A stretch of 11,146 nucleotides of DNA. Origin: Gammaproteobacteria bacterium (lineage in GTDB: Bacteria > Pseudomonadota > Gammaproteobacteria > Coxiellales > Coxiellaceae). Numbering within the stretch: the stretch's first letter is position 1; each line of letters starts with the position of its first letter. The position numbers and the translations under genes are program-made. Of this stretch, positions 7,290 to 11,146 are shown piece by piece. The stretch covers positions 1 to 11,146 of the forward strand of contig JAHZKQ010000123.1 in assembly GCA_022600315.1 (NCBI GenBank), written 5' to 3'. The notes below the pieces were generated by a model, which made no database searches, was not told the DNA's origin, and saw nothing but the letters and a program-made list of their open reading frames with translations.

Positions 7290-7841
7290 ATGACAAGTTT
7301 ACAACAATTGTATCGTGATAAAATTGTGCCACAACTGAAGGAACAATTTAATTACAGTAGCGTAATGCAAGTGCCACGTATTACCAAGATCACATTAAAT
7401 ATGGGATTGGGTGAGGCGCTTGGCGATAAAAAAGTTCTGGCGAATGCTATTGGTGATATGACTAAAATCAGTGGTCAAAAGCCACTAACGACCAAGGCGC
7501 GTAAATCAATCGCTGGCTTTAAACTTCGTGAAGGTTGGCCGATTGGTTGTAAGGTGACCTTGCGCCGTGATCGCATGTATGATTTTTTACAGCGTTTAAT
7601 TATGATTGCTATTCCGCGAATTCGTGACTTTCGTGGTTTTACTGCACGGGCTTTTGATGGCCGTGGTAATTACACTTTGGGAATTAAAGAGCAGATCGTA
7701 TTCCCAGAAATAAATTACGATACGGTTGATGCAATGCGTGGTTTAGATATCACGTTAACAACCACGGCGACTAACAACCAGGAAGCGGATGCATTGTTAC
7801 GTGCGTTCGGATTTCCACTAAAAGATGATTTTAAAGACTGA
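7290..7841 (+). CDS. rplE: 50S ribosomal protein L5 (uL5)
   Basis: L5 binds 5S rRNA with L18 and forms the central protuberance, touching P-site tRNA. The product has 183 residues (E. coli 179). Conserved segments are SVMQVPR (24-30), NMGLGEA (37-43), ISGQKP (60-65), [20 protein letters not shown] (68-87), IPRIRDFRG (108-116), FDGRGNY (122-128) and FPEI (138-141). The short tail LKDDFKD adds length. The start has a poor Shine-Dalgarno (AGG only 2 bases before ATG), so translation likely depends on coupling to rplX, 10 bases upstream. In E. coli this same junction holds the S8 repression site. Confidence 0.98.
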   Translation: MTSLQQLYRDKIVPQLKEQFNYSSVMQVPRITKITLNMGLGEALGDKKVLANAIGDMTKISGQKPLTTKARKSIAGFKLREGWPIGCKVTLRRDRMYDFLQRLIMIAIPRIRDFRGFTARAFDGRGNYTLGIKEQIVFPEINYDTVDAMRGLDITLTTTATNNQEADALLRAFGFPLKDDFKD

Positions 7842-7850
7842 GGTATTTTT

Positions 7851-8141
7851 ATGGCTAAATTAAGCGCGATACAACGCAATTTAAAGCGCATTAAATTATC
7901 GACTAATCGTAAACAAACTCGCGATAAGTTGAAAAAACTTATCAGGCAAGAGTCGGATTATGATGCGATGTTAAAGCTTAGCAAGCGTAAGCGTGATGAG
8001 AGTTCAATACGGATCCGTGAACGCTGTCAACGTTGTGGCCGACCTAATGGCACACTGCGTAAGTTTGGTTTGTGTCGAATTTGTTTGCGAATTGCTGCAA
8101 TGCGTGGTTTTGTGCCAGGCTTGCGTAAGGCAAGTTGGTAG
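7851..8141 (+). CDS. rpsN: 30S ribosomal protein S14 (uS14), long form with zinc ribbon cysteines
   Basis: S14 is in the 30S head near S3, S10 and the decoding region. The product has 96 residues: longer than the 61-residue zinc form of Bacillus, slightly shorter than the 101 of E. coli. The C-terminal half keeps CGRP-x4-LRKFGL and [15 protein letters not shown]. Unlike the E. coli protein, it has a full Cys59-x2-Cys62-x12-Cys75-x2-Cys78 set, the arrangement of zinc-binding (C+) S14. The middle reads [15 protein letters not shown] (45-59) where E. coli has LPRDSSP, so this part is divergent. It looks like a long-type S14 with an intact zinc site; zinc binding is inferred from spacing. The start ATG lies 9 bases after rplE, with GAGG (7840-7843) at the rplE stop. 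Confidence 0.97.
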   Translation: MAKLSAIQRNLKRIKLSTNRKQTRDKLKKLIRQESDYDAMLKLSKRKRDESSIRIRERCQRCGRPNGTLRKFGLCRICLRIAAMRGFVPGLRKASW

Positions 8142-8156
8142 GCCAGGAGAAAAATT

Positions 8157-8552
8157 ATGAGTATGCAAGATCCTATTTCAGATATGCTAACCCGGATTCG
8201 CAATGCCCAAGCGGTGAAAAAAATTGAAGTGCGTATGCCGGCTTCAACATTAAAAACTGCCTTGGCACAAGTGTTGCAAGATGAGGGTTACATTATAGGT
8301 TATAAAACTGAAGCTGAAGGTGTAAAAACTTCACTGGTTATTGACCTTAAGTACTATCAAGAAGCGCCGGTTATTGAAAACATTAAACGTGTGAGTAGAC
8401 CGGGGTTACGTGTTTATAAAGCAAAAGACGAATTGCCTACCGTAAAGGGTGGTTTGGGTGTTGCGGTTATTTCAACTTCGAAAGGAGTGATGTCAGACCG
8501 TAAAGCTCGTCACCAAGGTTTGGGTGGTGAAGTCTTATGTTACGTCAGTTAG
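8157..8552 (+). CDS. rpsH: 30S ribosomal protein S8 (uS8)
   Basis: S8 binds helix 21 of 16S rRNA and, in E. coli, represses the spc operon through a similar mRNA structure at rplX-rplE. The product has 131 residues (E. coli 130). It starts [16 protein letters not shown] (1-16) and has SRPGLRVY (80-87), [16 protein letters not shown] (99-114) and [10 protein letters not shown] (121-130). A second ATG lies two codons in, but AGGAGA (8145-8150) and the E. coli N-terminus favour the first. The rpsN stop is 15 bases upstream; its own stop overlaps the rplF Shine-Dalgarno. Confidence 0.98.
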   Translation: MSMQDPISDMLTRIRNAQAVKKIEVRMPASTLKTALAQVLQDEGYIIGYKTEAEGVKTSLVIDLKYYQEAPVIENIKRVSRPGLRVYKAKDELPTVKGGLGVAVISTSKGVMSDRKARHQGLGGEVLCYVS

Positions 8553-8561
8553 GAGTTTAGC

Positions 8562-9098
8562 ATGGCTAGCCGAATCGGAGGAAAACCCATTACAGTGCCA
8601 ACCGGTGTTGATGTCCAATTATCAGGACAAAACTTAACGGTTAAAGGCAAGTTGGGACAATTACAGCAATTGATTCATGCTGATGTAAAAATCAAGCATG
8701 CAGACAATAGCATTGAATTTGCGCCTGCTAATGATGCCATTGAAGCCAATGCCTTGGCGGGCACGATGCGGGCTTTGGTGAATAATATGGTCACTGGGGT
8801 GCACGAAGGTTTTCAGCGTGAATTAAAATTAGTGGGCGTTGGTTATCGTGCTAAAGCGCAAGGTAAAGTTTTAGATTTAACGGTGGGTTTTTCACATCCA
8901 GTAAAAATGGAAATGCCAGAAGGCGTTACAGTTGAAACGCCAAGTAATACGGACGTTATTGTGAAAGGTTCAGATAAACAAAAAGTTTGTCAGGTGGCAG
9001 CAAATATCCGTGCGATTCGGCCGCCAGAACCTTACAAAGGCAAAGGAATTCGCTACGCTGATGAGCGTATTTCGCTGAAAGAAGGTAAAAAGAAATGA
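8562..9098 (+). CDS. rplF: 50S ribosomal protein L6 (uL6)
   Basis: L6 binds 23S rRNA next to the sarcin-ricin loop, near the factor-binding site. The product has 178 residues (E. coli 177) and consists of two repeated alpha/beta domains. Landmarks are [15 protein letters not shown] (66-80), LVGVGYRAK (90-98), VGFSHPV (108-114) and the C-terminal signature [12 protein letters not shown] (154-165). It ends with KEGKKK. AGGAG (8551-8555) precedes the ATG. The stop overlaps the rplR start by 4 bases (ATGA). Confidence 0.98.
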   Translation: MASRIGGKPITVPTGVDVQLSGQNLTVKGKLGQLQQLIHADVKIKHADNSIEFAPANDAIEANALAGTMRALVNNMVTGVHEGFQRELKLVGVGYRAKAQGKVLDLTVGFSHPVKMEMPEGVTVETPSNTDVIVKGSDKQKVCQVAANIRAIRPPEPYKGKGIRYADERISLKEGKKK

Positions 9099-9454
9099 TA
9101 AAAAGTAAAAAACAATCACGAATTCGTCGAACGCGAAAAACGCGCGCCAAAATTAAAACCTTGGGTCAAGTGCGTTTAAGTGTGCATCGTTCTGCCAATC
9201 ATATTTATGCGCAGGTTATTGCACCGAGTGGCGACAAAGTATTAGCGCAAGCTTCTAGTCTAGAAGCGGCGATAAAAGAAAAGAAATTATACGGCGGTAA
9301 TAAAACTACCGCTGCAGAAGTAGGTAAATTAATTGCCGAGCGTGCAATTAAAGCGGGCATTAAACAAGTGGCTTTTGATCGTTCTGGATTTAGATTTCAC
9401 GGTCGAGTCAAAGCATTAGCCGATGCCGCCCGTGAAGGTGGTATTGAGTTTTAA
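9095..9454 (+). CDS. rplR: 50S ribosomal protein L18 (uL18)
   Basis: L18 binds 5S rRNA with L5 and attaches it to the 50S central protuberance. The product has 119 residues (E. coli 117). The basic N-terminal arm [18 protein letters not shown] is followed by [16 protein letters not shown] (27-42), [20 protein letters not shown] (65-84) and the C-terminal block [19 protein letters not shown] (94-112) ending GGIEF. AAGG (9082-9085) lies 9 bases before the ATG. The start overlaps the rplF stop, so the two are translationally coupled. Confidence 0.98.
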   Translation: MIKSKKQSRIRRTRKTRAKIKTLGQVRLSVHRSANHIYAQVIAPSGDKVLAQASSLEAAIKEKKLYGGNKTTAAEVGKLIAERAIKAGIKQVAFDRSGFRFHGRVKALADAAREGGIEF

Positions 9455-9472
9455 CTTTAGAAGGTAATAAAC

Positions 9473-9982
9473 ATGCGTGACGCAGGTGCAGATACAACCA
9501 CAGATGGTATCGTTGAAAAACTGGTTTCAGTACGACGTACTTCTAAAGTGGTAAAAGGTGGCCGTATTTTTGGTTTTTCCGCGTTAGTGGTTGCCGGTGA
9601 TGGCGAAGGTAAAGTGGGTTTTGGTAGTGGTAAAGCGCGTGAAGTGCCGGTAGCTATTCAAAAAGCGACGGAAGATGCACGACGCAATATGGTTAAAGTG
9701 CCATTAAAGAATAAAACCTTGCAACACCCCATCCGTTCCCGTTACGGCGCTAGTCGTGTGGTGATGTTACCAGCTTCTAAAGGTACTGGTGTAATTGCTG
9801 GTAATGCAATGCGTGCGGTATTTGAAGTGATGGGTGTGGAAAACATTTTAGCGAAAACCGTGGGTTCGAGTAATCCAGTGAATGTAGTTCGCGCTACCAT
9901 TAAAGGTTTATTGAGCATGTCGACGCCGGAATCGGTAGCGGCTAAGCGTGGTAAATCAGTCAAAGAAATTATAGGCGAGTAA
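9473..9982 (+). CDS. rpsE: 30S ribosomal protein S5 (uS5)
   Basis: S5 is at the mRNA entry site and influences decoding accuracy together with S4. The product has 169 residues (E. coli 167). The N-terminal double-stranded-RNA-binding-like domain contains [17 protein letters not shown] (24-40), whose VKGG loop is the place of spectinomycin-resistance changes in E. coli and is unaltered here, then [15 protein letters not shown] (51-65). The C-terminal domain has [19 protein letters not shown] (105-122) and [12 protein letters not shown] (131-142). AGAAGG (9459-9464) precedes the ATG by 8 bases. rpmD starts 2 bases after the stop. Confidence 0.98.
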   Translation: MRDAGADTTTDGIVEKLVSVRRTSKVVKGGRIFGFSALVVAGDGEGKVGFGSGKAREVPVAIQKATEDARRNMVKVPLKNKTLQHPIRSRYGASRVVMLPASKGTGVIAGNAMRAVFEVMGVENILAKTVGSSNPVNVVRATIKGLLSMSTPESVAAKRGKSVKEIIGE

Positions 9983-9984
9983 GC

Positions 9985-10167
9985 ATGGCGAATAAATTAA
10001 GAGTCACATTAATCCGCAGTAAATTTGGTCGCAGTCCTAATCATCTGGAATGTGTTACCGGTTTAGGTTTGCGTCGAATTAATCACAGCGTTGAAGTGAT
10101 CGATACACCGTGTAACCGTGGCATGATCAAAAAAGTTTCGTATCTTTTAAAAGTTGAGGAAATTTAA
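9985..10167 (+). CDS. rpmD: 50S ribosomal protein L30 (uL30)
   Basis: L30 is a small 50S protein binding 23S rRNA domain II. The product has 60 residues (E. coli 59) and covers the whole family: [17 protein letters not shown] (4-20), the signature [13 protein letters not shown] (26-38), and [20 protein letters not shown] (40-59). The Shine-Dalgarno is imperfect (AGGCGAG, 9973-9979, inside the end of rpsE), consistent with coupling to rpsE. The stop is directly followed by the rplO start. Confidence 0.98.
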   Translation: MANKLRVTLIRSKFGRSPNHLECVTGLGLRRINHSVEVIDTPCNRGMIKKVSYLLKVEEI

Positions 10168-10602
10168 ATGCGGTTAAATACAATTAAAGCTGAAGCGGGT
10201 TCGCGCGCTAGCAAGCGACGTGTAGGCCGTGGTATTGGCTGCACTAAAGGTAAAACTTGTGGTCGCGGTCATAAAGGTCAGCATTCGCGCTCCGGTGGTT
10301 ATCACAAATCTGGTTTTGAAGGTGGGCAAATGCCATTGCAACGTCGGGTACCAAAGTTTGGTTTTACTTCACGCAAAGCCTTGGTGCATGCCGAAATTCG
10401 TTTGCAAGAACTTAATTTTGTTGATGCCGATGTTATCGATTTAGCGGCATTAAAAGCTGCGAATCTTATCTCTGATCGTATTCTTACAGCTAAGGTATTC
10501 TTATCAGGCAAACTTGAAAAAGCCGTGACTTTAAAAGGAATTCGAGTAACAAAGGGTGCGAAAGCGGCGATTGAAAAAGCCGGCGGTAAAATAGAAAGCT
10601 AA
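10168..10602 (+). CDS. rplO: 50S ribosomal protein L15 (uL15)
   Basis: L15 is a late-assembly 50S protein with a long glycine- and arginine-rich N-terminal extension that winds through 23S rRNA. The 144 residues equal the E. coli length. The extension has [20 protein letters not shown] (17-36), then HSRSGG (39-44), [20 protein letters not shown] (49-68), and the globular end [20 protein letters not shown] (124-143). Cys25 and Cys31 replace Ser and Gly of E. coli; with only two cysteines there is no metal site. GAGGA (10156-10160) precedes the ATG, which abuts the rpmD stop. Confidence 0.98.
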   Translation: MRLNTIKAEAGSRASKRRVGRGIGCTKGKTCGRGHKGQHSRSGGYHKSGFEGGQMPLQRRVPKFGFTSRKALVHAEIRLQELNFVDADVIDLAALKAANLISDRILTAKVFLSGKLEKAVTLKGIRVTKGAKAAIEKAGGKIES

Positions 10603-10639
10603 AAGACCGTTTAACACAGCATTTTTGAGGAAATAAAAT

Positions 10640-11146
10640 ATGCCAGCAGGTCCAAAACTCGGTAGTGCACTTGCTTCAGGTGGTTTATCTGAGTTGTGGC
10701 GTCGTCTGTGGTTTGTGGTGCTTTGTATCGCGGTATTTCGTTTAGGTGCTTATATTCCAGTTCCGGGTATTAATCCGATTGCCTTAGCAAATTTATTTCA
10801 TCAGCATGAAAATGGTTTGCTTGGTATGTTTAACCTCTTTTCAGGTGGTGCTTTTAGTCGTATGACTTTATTTGGTTTGTCGATTATGCCATATATTTCC
10901 GCCTCGATTATCATTCAAATGTTTGGGTCGGTGTCACCAAAGTTGCAACAACTTAAAAAAGAAGGTGAAGCAGGCCGACGTAAAACCAATCAATATATTC
11001 GTTACGCCACACTCTTATTATCGGTGATGCAAGGCTTAGGTGCAGCGAAGTTTTTAGTGAGCTCTAACGTTGTTCCTAATCCGAATTTTAATTTTTACTT
11101 TACTGCGGTAGTGACGCTGGTTACCGGTACCATGTTTTTAATGTGG
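10640..11146 (+). CDS. secY: Preprotein translocase subunit SecY, N-terminal part (cut by window end)
   Basis: SecY is the channel of the inner-membrane SecYEG translocon. The first 169 codons are present and the frame is open to the last base; the family has about 440 residues, so some 60% is missing. After the cytoplasmic N-terminus comes TM1 (about 23-40, ending YIPVPGI), the plug region with MFNLFSGGAFSRMTLFGL (63-80), TM2 with IMPYISASIIIQ (82-93), the basic loop with KKEGEAGRRKTNQYIRY (106-122), TM3 and the start of TM4 (FYFTAVVTLVTGTMFLMW, 152-169). GAGG (10627-10630) precedes the ATG by 9 bases. It follows rplO by 37 bases without a terminator, in the normal spc operon place. Confidence 0.98.
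   Translation, partial: MPAGPKLGSALASGGLSELWRRLWFVVLCIAVFRLGAYIPVPGINPIALANLFHQHENGLLGMFNLFSGGAFSRMTLFGLSIMPYISASIIIQMFGSVSPKLQQLKKEGEAGRRKTNQYIRYATLLLSVMQGLGAAKFLVSSNVVPNPNFNFYFTAVVTLVTGTMFLMW

Overview
The window is a nearly complete S10-spc ribosomal protein cluster, all on the + strand, preceded by two tRNA genes and an EF-Tu gene. Order: 3' part of tRNA-Gly(TCC), tRNA-Thr(GGT), tuf, rpsJ, then (after a 174-base gap) rplC-rplD-rplW-rplB-rpsS-rplV-rpsC-rplP-rpmC-rpsQ (rest of the S10 unit), rplN-rplX-rplE-rpsN-rpsH-rplF-rplR-rpsE-rpmD-rplO and the first 169 codons of secY (spc unit), cut by the window end.

The proteins align by eye with those of Gammaproteobacteria (S8 starting MSMQDP, L2 with [14 protein letters not shown]16, L14, L18 and S3 very close to E. 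coli). Base composition is moderate to AT-rich. EF-Tu details ([14 protein letters not shown], and the domain 1-2 linker with [15 protein letters not shown]) recall, from memory, the Legionella/Coxiella branch. The host is therefore most likely a Legionellales-like gammaproteobacterium; this is an inference, not a search result.

The genes form one tightly packed transcription unit. Neighbours overlap by 4 bases (rplC/rplD, rplD/rplW, rpmC/rpsQ, rplF/rplR), abut (rplV/rpsC, rpmD/rplO) or sit 2-37 bases apart, nearly all with good Shine-Dalgarno sequences. The products build the 30S and 50S subunits, EF-Tu delivers aminoacyl-tRNA to them, and SecY receives nascent membrane and secreted proteins at the exit tunnel, where L23 also sits. 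No terminator is evident anywhere. The only large non-coding gap is rpsJ-rplC; it holds a 7-codon micro-ORF, a hairpin, a perfect palindrome and two competing pairings, and is the best candidate for a control region.

This is core housekeeping DNA and I see no unknown gene system. Points worth a second look: (1) the tRNA-linked (tufB-type) EF-Tu context joined directly to rpsJ (tufA-type context), a true rearrangement or an assembly collapse; (2) a long S14 with a complete CxxC-x12-CxxC zinc ribbon, unlike the E. coli form; (3) the rpsJ-rplC gap; (4) tRNA-Gly without an encoded CCA beside a tRNA-Thr that has it; (5) a codon-use shift between tuf/rpsJ and the genes downstream.
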